Positions 33,005 through 41,155 of a stretch of 64,000 bases of DNA are shown piece by piece. Position 1 is the stretch's first letter. Every line of letters starts with the position of its first letter. The stretch comes from Vibrio europaeus. Its GTDB lineage: Bacteria; Pseudomonadota; Gammaproteobacteria; Enterobacterales; Vibrionaceae. The position numbers were made by a program, and so were the translations under genes. The notes beneath the pieces were generated by a model. It was not told where the DNA came from, did not search any database, and saw nothing but the letters and a program-made list of their open reading frames with translations. The stretch covers positions 744,001-808,000 of the forward strand of contig NZ_LUAX01000001.1 of NCBI RefSeq assembly GCF_001695575.1, read 5' to 3'.

Positions 33005-33301
33005 ATGATTCGGCACATACTACTGATCAAGTTTAAGCAAGACGCTCAGTCATCAGAAATTGAAAAACTTAGAGTCCTTTTTGAGCAAATGCCTAGCAAA
33101 GTGGAAGGTGTGGCAGAGGTTGAGTGGGGGCTGAACGATAGCCCAGAAGACAAAAATCAAGGATTCACGCATTCAGTCTTGATGACGTTTGTAGATGAGG
33201 CTGGGCGACAAAACTATTTACCTCATCCAGAACATGATGCGCTGAAAGACGTGTTCCGCCCTCTGTTGGATGACATCATCGTATTCGACTATCAAGTGTA
33301 G
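33005..33301 (+). CDS. Dabb-family stress-responsive barrel protein
   Basis: A 98-residue dimeric alpha/beta-barrel protein: the start MIRHILLIKFK and HSVLMTFVDEAGRQNYLPHP (stress-response Dabb motif with His pair) are clear. Function unknown; relatives are stress-induced in plants and bacteria. Confidence 0.8.
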   Translation: MIRHILLIKFKQDAQSSEIEKLRVLFEQMPSKVEGVAEVEWGLNDSPEDKNQGFTHSVLMTFVDEAGRQNYLPHPEHDALKDVFRPLLDDIIVFDYQV

Positions 33302-33333
33302 AGTTTATTGATTGTTCAGAGGAGTTTTCTTGG

Positions 33334-33759
33334 ATGCAGTTAGTATTCAATCCGGCTTCGGATGCTCGATACGCTGAGTCTCTGACCCTTGAAAATATGT
33401 CAGCGTATTATCAAAGTAGAGGAATAGAGTGGGATCATCAACGTTTTCTCGAAAGCTGGGAAGAGCTAGATAACTTTGAAATTTGTGTGGATGAAGAGCG
33501 AGTTGGTTTGGTTCGCTTTAGTTATGACCAAGGTGAAACAACGTATCTACGCGATTTCCAGTTAGAGCCGCAGTTTCAAGGCCGAGGCTATGGCTCTAAA
33601 TCTATAAGCTTGATAAAACAGCATGCTAGGGAGCGAGCCTGCTCAAAAATCATCTTGAGGGTGTTTGTTGAAAACCCTGCAGTACAACTCTACCAGGCAC
33701 ATGGCTTTTCCAAGTCTTCAGAAAACAATGGACTGATGGAAATGGTATGTAGGCTATAG
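33334..33759 (+). CDS. GNAT-family N-acetyltransferase
   Basis: A 141-residue acetyltransferase. The CoA-binding loop is LEPQFQGRGYGSKSI (Q-x-x-G-x-G) near residue 80, and the C-terminal strand has LYQAHGF. Substrate unknown. The next gene follows within 60 bp. Confidence 0.8.
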   Translation: MQLVFNPASDARYAESLTLENMSAYYQSRGIEWDHQRFLESWEELDNFEICVDEERVGLVRFSYDQGETTYLRDFQLEPQFQGRGYGSKSISLIKQHARERACSKIILRVFVENPAVQLYQAHGFSKSSENNGLMEMVCRL

Positions 33760-33818
33760 CGCAGTCATTTGCGTAGTACTTTTTGCGTCATTCACATACA
33801 TGGGAATTGTTGAAAACT

Positions 33819-34181
33819 ATGACCTACGAAGAGTTTAATCAGTTCTGTGGAGAGTTCGCCGCGACAAGCCACGTTATTCAATGGGGGAACTCTCACGTAT
33901 GGAAAGTCGGTGGAAAAGTCTTTGCGATCGGCGGTTGGAGCGACGGCGGAGAAGCAGCATTCACTTTCAAAACATCGGATTTGAACTTCCAGTTTCTGAG
34001 TGATTGTGAAGGGTATAGACCCGCGCCTTATTTTGCTTCGCGTGGCATGAAATGGATTCAACAAACCCAAACATCAGGCGAGCTAGATGAAGATTTGAAA
34101 TACTACCTATCAGAGTCATATCGCTTGGTGGCCTTGGGGTTAAGTAAGCGAAAACGTAAAGAATTGGGTATTTTTGATTGA
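33819..34181 (+). CDS. MmcQ/YjbR-family protein
   Basis: A 120-residue protein from the ATG at 33819 (a TTG at 33783 would add 12 residues). The MmcQ/YjbR pattern is visible: MTYEEFNQFC at the start, VWKVGGKVFAIGGW, a DLNFQFLSD segment, and RPAPYFASRGMKWI. The C-terminal part has a DNA-binding-like helix set (DLKYYLSESYRLV). Function unknown. Confidence 0.72.
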   Translation: MTYEEFNQFCGEFAATSHVIQWGNSHVWKVGGKVFAIGGWSDGGEAAFTFKTSDLNFQFLSDCEGYRPAPYFASRGMKWIQQTQTSGELDEDLKYYLSESYRLVALGLSKRKRKELGIFD

Positions 34182-34261
34182 CTCCAAACGCGCGTTAAGG
34201 GTAATGCTGTGCGCTTGATAGTGAGCCAGTAACGAAGAAGGTGTACTGGCTCTTCAAGTCG

Positions 34262-34501
34262 TTAGCTTTGAGCGAATTTAACTCTGATTTTGCTCTTAGC
34301 TACAGTTGAAAGGTTTAGCTTTTCAACGGCAGAATTTGCTTCATCTTCGTTAGGCATTTCAACAAATGCGAAGCCTTTTGATAAGCCTGTTTCTTGGTCC
34401 AACACCAAGTTGCACTCAGTTACAGAGCCGTGAGTAGAGAAAAGAACTCGAATTTCGTGTTCAGTGGTTGTACGTTCAAGATTGCGAACTAAAAGTTTCA
34501 T
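34262..34501 (-). CDS. Small RRM RNA-binding protein
   Basis: A 79-residue single RNA-recognition-motif protein. RNP2 is KLLVRNL at residues 2-8, and RNP1 is KGFAFVEM near residue 43. The C-terminal extension is short and basic. Such RBPs occur in cyanobacteria and scattered proteobacteria, including Vibrio, and may be cold- or stress-related RNA chaperones. It is on the opposite strand from its neighbours. Confidence 0.85.
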   Translation of the reverse strand: MKLLVRNLERTTTEHEIRVLFSTHGSVTECNLVLDQETGLSKGFAFVEMPNEDEANSAVEKLNLSTVAKSKIRVKFAQS

Positions 34502-34596
34502 AGTTATTGCCTAATATAAAATGCGGGCTAAGTGTGGCAGGTAACGGGTTAACAAGCCAAGAAAATATCGCAAATCGTAAAAAATAATACACCGCC

Positions 34597-34712
34597 AAAA
34601 GCGTATAAGAGTGATTCCCACGCATGGTATTTTCAGTTCAAAGTTGGATTTCGTGTTTAAGATGGTATGGTTAGGATTAGGTGCTAGCGTTACTCATACG
34701 GTAATTTGGTGT
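34597..34712 (+). repeat. attC-like repeat A
   Basis: Opens AAAAGCGTATAAG-AGT-GATTC and closely matches repeat E at 37272 over its first 39 nt. GTGTTTAAGATGGTATGG (from 34653) matches repeat D at 36875 over 26 nt with five differences. It resembles Vibrio VCR/VPR attC sites from memory, and it ends just before the GFA gene at 34738. Confidence 0.6.
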
Positions 34713-34737
34713 TGTGCAACAAGGAGGTAGACTCAGG

Positions 34738-35145
34738 ATGGGGACACGATTTGAAGGCTCATGTTTGTGCGGAAATGTTCGATTTTCCGTTGATGGATTC
34801 AGTAAAAAAATAGCCAATTGCCATTGCTCGATGTGTCGTAAGTTTCATGGTGCGGCGTTTGGAACACTCGTTGGGGTTAAAGGTTTAAACTGGCTTTCCG
34901 GTAAAGACTTACTCAAAGAGTTTGTTGCGTCAAATGGAACAACTCGGACATTCTGCTTTAACTGTGGTTCAAGTTTAGGGTTTAGAGTAAGAGGTGAGTC
35001 TCTAGAAAACATTGAGTTGGCCATCTCGACATTCGACGTTGATATTCCCTTGAAAGTTGATGCCCAAATTTATACTGCCTATAAAGCTAATTGGTGTGAA
35101 TTGCAGCCAGAGTTAGTTGCTTATTCTGAAGGGCGGACAAGTTAG
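34738..35145 (+). CDS. GFA-family (Cys-rich, zinc) protein, second copy
   Basis: A 135-residue GFA-fold protein from the ATG at 34738, with AAGGAGG 10 nt upstream. Cys ligands are in CLCGNVRFSV, CHCSMCRKFHG and TFCFNCGSSLGF. It is only distantly related to the GFA protein at 32037. Flanked by attC-like repeats A and B, it looks like a cassette gene. Substrate unknown. Confidence 0.8.
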   Translation: MGTRFEGSCLCGNVRFSVDGFSKKIANCHCSMCRKFHGAAFGTLVGVKGLNWLSGKDLLKEFVASNGTTRTFCFNCGSSLGFRVRGESLENIELAISTFDVDIPLKVDAQIYTAYKANWCELQPELVAYSEGRTS

Positions 35146-35165
35146 GAAAACCCTCGGGTTTGTTG

Positions 35166-35261
35166 CACAACAAGTGTTTAAGAGGTGCTCTCAATACTTA
35201 CTGTTTTTGTTTTGCTAAGTATAGGCAAGTGACCAACATCACTTAACGCGGCGCTATGTGC
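35166..35261 (+). repeat. attC-like repeat B
   Basis: Runs from CACAACAAGTGTTTAAGAGG to ACTTAACGCGGCGCTATG (35241-35258). Its 3' end nearly equals that of repeat C (ACTTAACGCCGCGTTAT). It lies between the GFA and YkgJ genes. Confidence 0.5.
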
Positions 35262-35276
35262 ATTGTCTAAAATAAC

Positions 35277-35678
35277 CTAGGAATAGCTCGATGGTCGACT
35301 GGAACTCATAAGATTATCTAGATGTTTTTGGGCCCTTTTGGGGTTTTCTAAGTCGATAATTTCTATCATTTCACACTCGTCCTGAACCATTTCATTGATA
35401 AGACTAGGATAGTGGCGGCAGTCTTCTGGACGATCGAGGTAAATACTGCATGTATATTTATCTTTTTCTTCTGGCTTTGTTTTTGGCACTAGCTCTAAAA
35501 ATGGACAGCGGCTTAATTGTTTCCTGGTTTCAGGATCAAACCAGATTTTTCCACCTTTCACATATTCAAATATATCTGGGTTAAACAGCTCCCACAGATC
35601 TATTTCTTCCTGAGTGGCAGCTAAATCACCATCGCCATATTTGATGCAGCATTTCCCACATTGGTTGCAGTCTTTCAT
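35277..35678 (-). CDS. YkgJ-family cysteine cluster protein
   Basis: A 133-residue protein with the YkgJ zinc/iron cluster pattern: CNQCGKCCIKYG at residues 4-15, CPFLEL near 58, and CSIYLDRPEDCRHYPS near 75. The function is unproven; members are often proposed as Fe-S or zinc proteins. It is on the minus strand inside the cassette-like stretch, opposite to the repeats' orientation. Confidence 0.78.
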   Translation of the reverse strand: MKDCNQCGKCCIKYGDGDLAATQEEIDLWELFNPDIFEYVKGGKIWFDPETRKQLSRCPFLELVPKTKPEEKDKYTCSIYLDRPEDCRHYPSLINEMVQDECEMIEIIDLENPKRAQKHLDNLMSSSRPSSYS

Positions 35679-35811
35679 GGTATCTACTTTGAATTAGGGA
35701 CAATTAATGGAGTCTATCATCAATAGCTAAGTGAGGTAGGAGTTCGCATATAACAAAATGTTTCAGATGGTGTTAGCCGTCACGTTGAAAACATCAGTGA
35801 CGGCATTACAA

Positions 35812-36156
35812 TTAATTGTCTACAAACATGTGGTTAGCTTTGGTTACACCTCTGTCATAAGTGCAGAATGTGTCTGTAGCTGCGTCAGTTTTGCTGTGAA
35901 TCTTAATGTTGGTAATGACTTCTAACGCTCCTGCATCATAACAAGCTTGTTGCGCATCTTTTACGATTTCAAGTAGTTGGTTGAGCTCACCTTTTAAAGT
36001 GGTTTCCATTGCGCTCACTTGGAACGGAATACCAGAAGCTTTGACAACTGCTATAGCCTTATCGACGATTTCAAAGTTGTTTGCTTCTTTAGCTCGTGGG
36101 ATAACTTGGAAGGCTAGCATTACTTCATCTAGTCGTGGTTTTTGAGCTGACATCAA
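35812..36156 (-). CDS. Thiamine-binding-like protein (DUF77/MTH1187 family)
   Basis: A 114-residue protein: VMLAFQVIPRAKEANNFEI at the start and VSAMETTLKGELNQLLEIV in the middle match the DUF77 family with a ferredoxin-like fold, some members of which bind thiamine. It has two adjacent start codons (36156 and 36153). It is minus-strand within the cassette-like stretch. Confidence 0.72.
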   Translation of the reverse strand: MMSAQKPRLDEVMLAFQVIPRAKEANNFEIVDKAIAVVKASGIPFQVSAMETTLKGELNQLLEIVKDAQQACYDAGALEVITNIKIHSKTDAATDTFCTYDRGVTKANHMFVDN

Positions 36157-36243
36157 TAATTTCTCATTAGTTCTGTTGGTAGCGGATGGCGTATAGTAGC
36201 ATCAATTCAAAGCATCGAGGTTTGACCTTGAGAGTGTCGGCTT

Positions 36244-36352
36244 ACAAAGTGCTCAAGGTAGAATCGCAACTCTCGGCGCTTTTTAAGGTCCTATGGCACT
36301 ATGGTTTAAGCTTGGTGGGAAGTATGCCTCACCACTTAACGCCGCGTTATAC
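36244..36352 (+). repeat. attC-like repeat C
   Basis: Begins ACAAAGTGCTCAAGGTAGA, matching the start of repeat E, and contains GGCACTATGGTTTAAGCTTG (from 36295), which agrees with repeat E at 37336 in 19 of 24 positions. It ends ACTTAACGCCGCGTTAT. This is the best-formed of the five copies. It precedes the GNAT gene by 27 bp. Confidence 0.62.
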
Positions 36353-36378
36353 CTTTCTACAAAAAATGGATTTTGAAT

Positions 36379-36840
36379 ATGGAAATAGTAAAAGCAAGAA
36401 TTGAACAATTAGATGTAATTTCTCCTCTTTTTGATGCTTATCGAGTGTTTTATGGTCAAGAGAGTAATCTCAGTGTTGCTCGTGAATTTATTGAATCGCG
36501 TTTAAATAATAATGAATCGGTTATATTTCTAGCACTTGATGATGAAGGCAATGGTTTAGGTTTTACTCAATTGTATCCTAGTTTTTCTTCTGTTTCTGCT
36601 GCTAGAACTTGGGTCCTTAACGACTTATTTGTTTCAGATACAGCAAGAAGGCAAGGAGTGGCTAAAAAGCTAATGGATGCGGCAAAAGACATGGGGTTAG
36701 AGGACAAGGTTAAAGGTCTAGCTCTAGAGACGGCAGAGAGTAACAAAAATGCCCAGAAGCTGTATGAATCTTTAGGTTATGAAAGGGAATCAGGGACGTA
36801 TCATTACTTTTTGCAACTACAGGCCAATCATACTGTTTAA
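36379..36840 (+). CDS. GNAT-family N-acetyltransferase, cassette-like
   Basis: A 153-residue acetyltransferase; I use the ATG at 36379 rather than a TTG 6 bp earlier. The CoA loop is VSDTARRQGVAKKLMDAA (R-x-x-G-x-A), with LNDLFV before it and LYESLGYERE after. GNAT genes are among the commonest Vibrio integron cassettes, and this one sits neatly between attC-like repeats C and D. Confidence 0.82.
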   Translation: MEIVKARIEQLDVISPLFDAYRVFYGQESNLSVAREFIESRLNNNESVIFLALDDEGNGLGFTQLYPSFSSVSAARTWVLNDLFVSDTARRQGVAKKLMDAAKDMGLEDKVKGLALETAESNKNAQKLYESLGYERESGTYHYFLQLQANHTV

Positions 36841-36844
36841 GAGT

Positions 36845-36940
36845 GAATCGCGATTTATTCCATCGTAGGGCCTTGTGTTTACGGTGGGATGGTTAAGGTT
36901 TTATGTTGGCCTTGTTGCACCTTAGTTATGTGTTAAATGC
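36845..36940 (+). repeat. attC-like repeat D
   Basis: Holds GTGTTTACGGTGGGATGG (from 36875), which agrees with repeat A in 21 of 26 positions. It ends CTTAGTTATGTGTTAAATG, a degraded end. It separates the GNAT and DUF1330 genes. Confidence 0.55.
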
Positions 36941-36970
36941 CACCCGACAACTATCATAGGAAACCATGAA

Positions 36971-37273
36971 ATGTATGAATTTTTAGTTGGTCTGGAAGTT
37001 TCAAATAGTGAGATATATTCAGAGTACCGAGCGGCTATGAAACCCATTCTTAAGTCATTCGGTGGTGGTTTCGGTTTTGACTTTGTGGTTTCTGAGGTTC
37101 TGCTTTCGGAAGTCGATGAACGTATCAATCGCGTTTTCACGATACAGTTCCCAAACCAAAAAGTTGCAGAAGCTTTCTTTTCTGATAGCGAGTATTTGAA
37201 AGTGAAGGCTCAATACTTTGATGCGTCTGTATCCCAAACGACGATCATTTCGAGTTACGAAAAAGTGACTTAA
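36971..37273 (+). CDS. DUF1330-family protein
   Basis: A 100-residue alpha/beta-barrel protein: YEFLVGLEVSNSEIYSEYR at the start, FGGGFGFDFVVSE in the middle and VFTIQFPNQKVAEAFFSDSEY near the end fit DUF1330 (dimeric ferredoxin-like). Function unknown. It lies between repeats D and E, with its stop touching repeat E, as cassette genes do. Confidence 0.75.
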   Translation: MYEFLVGLEVSNSEIYSEYRAAMKPILKSFGGGFGFDFVVSEVLLSEVDERINRVFTIQFPNQKVAEAFFSDSEYLKVKAQYFDASVSQTTIISSYEKVT

Positions 37274-37372
37274 AAGCGTTTAAGGTAGATTTCCAACGCT
37301 TGGTATTGTTGGCTTGTTCTAACTTTAGTGTTCACGGCACAATAATTTAAGTTTGGTAGTGACGTTGATCGA
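37272..37372 (+). repeat. attC-like repeat E
   Basis: Starts AAAAGCGTTTAAGGTAGATT, includes CCAACGCTTGGTATTG and TTTAAGTTTGGTAG, and shares long segments with repeats A and C. It is the last copy, with host-type DUF3087 after it. Confidence 0.6.
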
Positions 37373-37496
37373 CCCTCATAGACGAGGTTCTAGTATTCTT
37401 CGTGTTCCTTTACTAATAATCGAGCGTGATGTGTATAATTACTCATTCTTTAAGACCATTGATATGCCTTTGGTCAGCGCTAAAAATGGATTATTG

Positions 37497-38003
37497 ATGC
37501 AGTTACAAAATATCGACAAGCAGCTATACCGTTCACGCTTAAATATCGTCATTGTCGCCTGTATTGCGGCTTTGTCTGCATTTAGTTTGGCACTTTCTCA
37601 AACGTTGATTTACCTATTCCCGGCAGAACAAGGTTCTCATTTTCACTGGAACTTACTTGGTGTCATCGTCAGCGCAATTGGGGTAGTGGTGACGTTAGTA
37701 AAGTTAAAAACGCACCCTAAAATGCGTGAAGTGGCATATGTTTGGGATCTTAAACAGGCCTTAAACCTGATCCACCGTAAGAATCGAGCACTCCAAACAG
37801 CGGCACAAGATGGAAATGTTAATGCGATGCTGGCACTTCAATTTAGCTACGACGGCTCTCGTCAACTTTGGCAACTCGATGACAACACCATCACTATGAA
37901 CAGTTTAAATGCAGCTCAAGCGAAACTCGATCAATGGGTTCAAGAGCATGGTGTTACCTTGGATATCTCAGATTATCATTCCGGACTTTTGAAGTCGTTT
38001 TGA
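37497..38003 (+). CDS. DUF3087 membrane protein
   Basis: A 168-residue protein from the ATG at 37497 (MQLQNIDKQLYRSRLN), the start I recall for DUF3087; longer in-frame starts reach back into repeat E. There are two transmembrane helices (about 17-40 and 52-70), then a cytoplasmic helical part (DLKQALNLIHRKNRALQ). Common in Vibrio; function unknown. Confidence 0.75.
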   Translation: MQLQNIDKQLYRSRLNIVIVACIAALSAFSLALSQTLIYLFPAEQGSHFHWNLLGVIVSAIGVVVTLVKLKTHPKMREVAYVWDLKQALNLIHRKNRALQTAAQDGNVNAMLALQFSYDGSRQLWQLDDNTITMNSLNAAQAKLDQWVQEHGVTLDISDYHSGLLKSF

Positions 38004-38090
38004 AAAAGAACTAGTAACTCTAGAAAAGAACTACTAGAACGTGTTCGTGCCTCAAAAGTTTGACTCTTGTAGTCATTCTATTGAAGTAGC

Positions 38091-38119
38091 GCGGGAACAG
38101 CCAGAGTGACTGTTCCCGC
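38091..38119. terminator. Hairpin between convergent genes
   Basis: GCGGGAACAG (38091-38100), a 9-nt loop, CTGTTCCCGC (38110-38119). A strong stem between DUF3087 and the M32 peptidase, lacking a clear T-tract. Confidence 0.55.
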
Positions 38120-38126
38120 ATTAAGC

Positions 38127-39608
38127 TTATAAATAGCGGCTCTTCAAATGCTCTTGGAAGAACTTCGCATTGAGTGTATCACCAGTCGCTTGCTTCACGA
38201 GTTCATCCGTGGTTAACAAGCTTCCTTTACTCCAGATCTTATCTTCTAGCCAAGTGAAAATAGGTGATAGGTCGCCGCTTCGAATCGCGCCGTCAACATC
38301 CACTGTATGCTTCATTGCTGCCATAAACTGAGCGGCATACATCGCACCTAATGTGTATGACGGGAAGTAACCAAATGCACCGTCAGTCCAGTGGATGTCT
38401 TGCATACAACCATTATTATAATTGCCTTCAGTTGAAAGCCCTAAGTACTGTTGCATTTTTTGATTCCATAGCTCTGGAACATCAGTATGTTTGATCTTGC
38501 CATTGATCAGATCGCGTTCGATTTCATAGCGCAAAATGACGTGAGCAGGGTAGGTTAGCTCATCAGCATCGACGCGGATAAAGTCTTTCTTAACTCGTGT
38601 GTAGAGCTTTTGGAAGTTTGATTGCGAGAATAGCTTTGCGCTGTGACCATCGAAATGCTGACCGGCTAGACGAGCAAGGTGTTCGATAAATGCGTCATTT
38701 CGGCCTACTTGCATCTCAAAGAATAGAGACTGAGATTCGTGGATACCCATCGAACGCGCTTCACCAGATGGCAAGCCAGACAGCGTTTTTGGCAGTCCTT
38801 GCTCGTAGCGTGCATGCCCAGTTTCGTGAACAATGCCCATCAATGATTGAACAAACTCGCTTTCATCGTAACGGGTGGTAATACGCACATCTGTTGGTAC
38901 GCCGCCACAAAATGGGTGAACACTCTCATCTAAGCGTCCGTGATTGAAGTCGAATTGAAGCAGCTTCATCACTTCGAGGCCAAGCGCTTTCTGCTTACTG
39001 GTATCGAAAGTGCCTTCTGCTTGTACGAAATGTTCAGCGGCTTGCTTATCGATGACTTGGTTGATGAGTTCAGGCAACCAAGTTTTTACATCACTAAATA
39101 GATGGTCAAGAGATTCAGAGTTAGTCCCCGGCTCATAGATATCGAGCATGGCATCGTAAGGAGAAAGTCCATTTACTTCAGCGCGAATTTGCGCTTCTTC
39201 TTGTGATAGCTTTACTACCTCTGCCCAGTTTTTTTCAAAACCCTGCCAGTCATTGTCTCCGCGCTGGGTACGCCACGCGTGTTCACATTTAGAGCCAGCT
39301 AAAGATTTGGCCTGCACTAATGATTCTGGTAACACGTTCGCTTGTTGCCATTGACGCTTTAACTCGCGCAATGTGGCCTTATCTTGAGTGTTTAGCGGTT
39401 CAGATTCGGCTTCAGCAAACCAGTCTTCTAGTTGTGGCTGAGTATGTAAGCCGTGAATGTGCACCGACAGCTCAGCCATCGCTTCAGAGCGAGCTTGATT
39501 TCCGCCTGATGGCATAACCGCTGCTTGGTCCCAACCACAGATAGCAGCAAGGTGATTGAAATGAGAAATCTTCTTAGAATGTTGTTTGAGTTTTTTGAAT
39601 GCGCTCAT
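38127..39608 (-). CDS. M32-family metallocarboxypeptidase
   Basis: A 493-residue carboxypeptidase of the Taq type. HETGHARYEQG near residue 262 is the HExxH zinc site, GIHESQSLFFEMQVG follows with further family residues, and the start SAFKKLKQHSKKISHFNHL is typical. I use the ATG at 39608 with GGAAGG upstream, 51 bp inside the longest open frame. It is cytoplasmic and removes C-terminal residues from peptides. Confidence 0.9.
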   Translation of the reverse strand: MSAFKKLKQHSKKISHFNHLAAICGWDQAAVMPSGGNQARSEAMAELSVHIHGLHTQPQLEDWFAEAESEPLNTQDKATLRELKRQWQQANVLPESLVQAKSLAGSKCEHAWRTQRGDNDWQGFEKNWAEVVKLSQEEAQIRAEVNGLSPYDAMLDIYEPGTNSESLDHLFSDVKTWLPELINQVIDKQAAEHFVQAEGTFDTSKQKALGLEVMKLLQFDFNHGRLDESVHPFCGGVPTDVRITTRYDESEFVQSLMGIVHETGHARYEQGLPKTLSGLPSGEARSMGIHESQSLFFEMQVGRNDAFIEHLARLAGQHFDGHSAKLFSQSNFQKLYTRVKKDFIRVDADELTYPAHVILRYEIERDLINGKIKHTDVPELWNQKMQQYLGLSTEGNYNNGCMQDIHWTDGAFGYFPSYTLGAMYAAQFMAAMKHTVDVDGAIRSGDLSPIFTWLEDKIWSKGSLLTTDELVKQATGDTLNAKFFQEHLKSRYL

Positions 39609-39761
39609 GGGTCGCCTTCCGTGACTGTTGATTTGTAAAGGTAAAAGCTTATCAATCAATGATTATGAGACCAAGTGAATTTAATCAAGAGTTGAACCTC
39701 GGTTATACCTTCCTATAACATGGGTGAAATTGTAAACAGCCCAAATTAGTCAGGACGACCC

Positions 39762-40403
39762 ATGATTATCAATATCGAAGCCTTTTTAATCGCTATTACT
39801 ATCCTTACACTGACTCCTGGGTTAGACACTGCGTTGGTAATTCGTAACTCCTCGCGCGGTGGTTTTAGTGATGGCTTTTTAACAAGCTTAGGGATATGTC
39901 TTGGTCTGTTCGTCCACGCCACCTTTTCAGCCGTGGGTATCTCTGCGATTTTGGCGCAATCTGCTGAACTGTTTAACGTGGTGAAGATGGTTGGCGCAGC
40001 CTACTTAATATGGTTAGGTGTGATGACCTTGAAAGGTCTCTTAAATGGAACGAGTTCAGGTTTAAATACAAACGCCGTTGTGGGTTCAACGCCTCTTGAT
40101 GCAAAACGATCATTACGTGAAGGCTTTCTCTCTAACGTGCTAAACCCTAAAACAGCGGTTTTCTACCTCGCGTTTTTGCCTCAGTTCATCAACCCTGAAG
40201 GTTCAGCATTTCTACAATCTTGCTTAATGGCTGCGATCCACTTTGTGATAGCCATGGTTTGGCAGTGTGGTTTAGCTGGCGTGCTTACGAAAGCGAAAAA
40301 CTTGCTCCAAAGTCCACGATTTACACGCTGGATGGAAGGTTCGACAGGGGCGGTTTTAGTCTTCCTTGGTATCAAGCTTCTGGTTGAAAAGCCTCAGGTA
40401 TAG
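39762..40403 (+). CDS. LysE/RhtB-family amino acid exporter
   Basis: A 213-residue six-helix membrane protein. LTPGLDTALVIRNSSRGGF in helix 1 and GFLSNVLNPKTAVFYLAFL in the middle are LysE signatures. The gene overlaps the convergent hydrolase gene by 10 bp. The transported amino acid is unknown. Confidence 0.85.
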   Translation: MIINIEAFLIAITILTLTPGLDTALVIRNSSRGGFSDGFLTSLGICLGLFVHATFSAVGISAILAQSAELFNVVKMVGAAYLIWLGVMTLKGLLNGTSSGLNTNAVVGSTPLDAKRSLREGFLSNVLNPKTAVFYLAFLPQFINPEGSAFLQSCLMAAIHFVIAMVWQCGLAGVLTKAKNLLQSPRFTRWMEGSTGAVLVFLGIKLLVEKPQV

Positions 40404-41155
40404 TCTGTGCTTAGCTCGACATTGGCAAACCAGTGTAAAAGATGATCACACAGTGCGTGCGGTTTGGCTAACGGCAAGTCGTGCGCATCACAATCAAAGC
40501 GTTTTATTTCTACTTTCCAAGCCTTGGCTATGGCTTCTCCACATCGACAATCTACTAGTTGGTCTCGCTCACTGACAATGATTTGAGTTGGAATTGCTGG
40601 TGGAGTGCTTTGACCTTTAAATCTTGCTGCCGCATATAACTGACGAGTCGCATTGCGTGCAGTGACAGGGTGATTTCGTGCAAGATTAAGGTGATGTTCG
40701 ATCACTTCAGAGTTATGAAGGCTGATTGGGCTTGTCCATTCGATGATGGACTGTTGGAATGCATCACTTCCTTTTAAACTTGAAGCGCCAATACTGAGTA
40801 GTGCCTTAAGATTTATTCGTTGCCAAAAAGGACTGTAACGAGAAAAGCTTGGATTAATCAAGGTTAAGCTTGCTACTTGACCCGGCAGTGTATGTGCCCA
40901 ATGACTGGCGAGCATGGAACCCATTGAAATCGCGACTAAGTGATAGCGTTCGCAGCCCCTAGGGAGTTGTGCAAGCACGGGAGCGAGCATTTTCTCGATA
41001 CTGTTTGGGCTAGCCTGGTAGTAAAGCTCACCGTTGCCGGGGACATTAGGTGTGATGACCGTGAGCTCGGGAGAGGCTTGCTGAATGGCATTGACTGTGT
41101 CCTGCCAATGACCGCTTTCTCTTAATAATCCTCTGACTAAGACTATCGGTACCAT
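40394..41155 (-). CDS. Alpha/beta-hydrolase
   Basis: A 253-residue hydrolase. The nucleophile elbow reads VAISMGSMLA (near residue 100), with Ala in place of the first Gly of GxSxG. An Asp lies in ERDQLV and a His in CDAHDLPL near the C-terminus. Its start overlaps the end of the upstream M14 gene by 13 bp, so the two are translated from one transcript. Substrate unknown. Confidence 0.75.
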   Translation of the reverse strand: MVPIVLVRGLLRESGHWQDTVNAIQQASPELTVITPNVPGNGELYYQASPNSIEKMLAPVLAQLPRGCERYHLVAISMGSMLASHWAHTLPGQVASLTLINPSFSRYSPFWQRINLKALLSIGASSLKGSDAFQQSIIEWTSPISLHNSEVIEHHLNLARNHPVTARNATRQLYAAARFKGQSTPPAIPTQIIVSERDQLVDCRCGEAIAKAWKVEIKRFDCDAHDLPLAKPHALCDHLLHWFANVELSTDYT

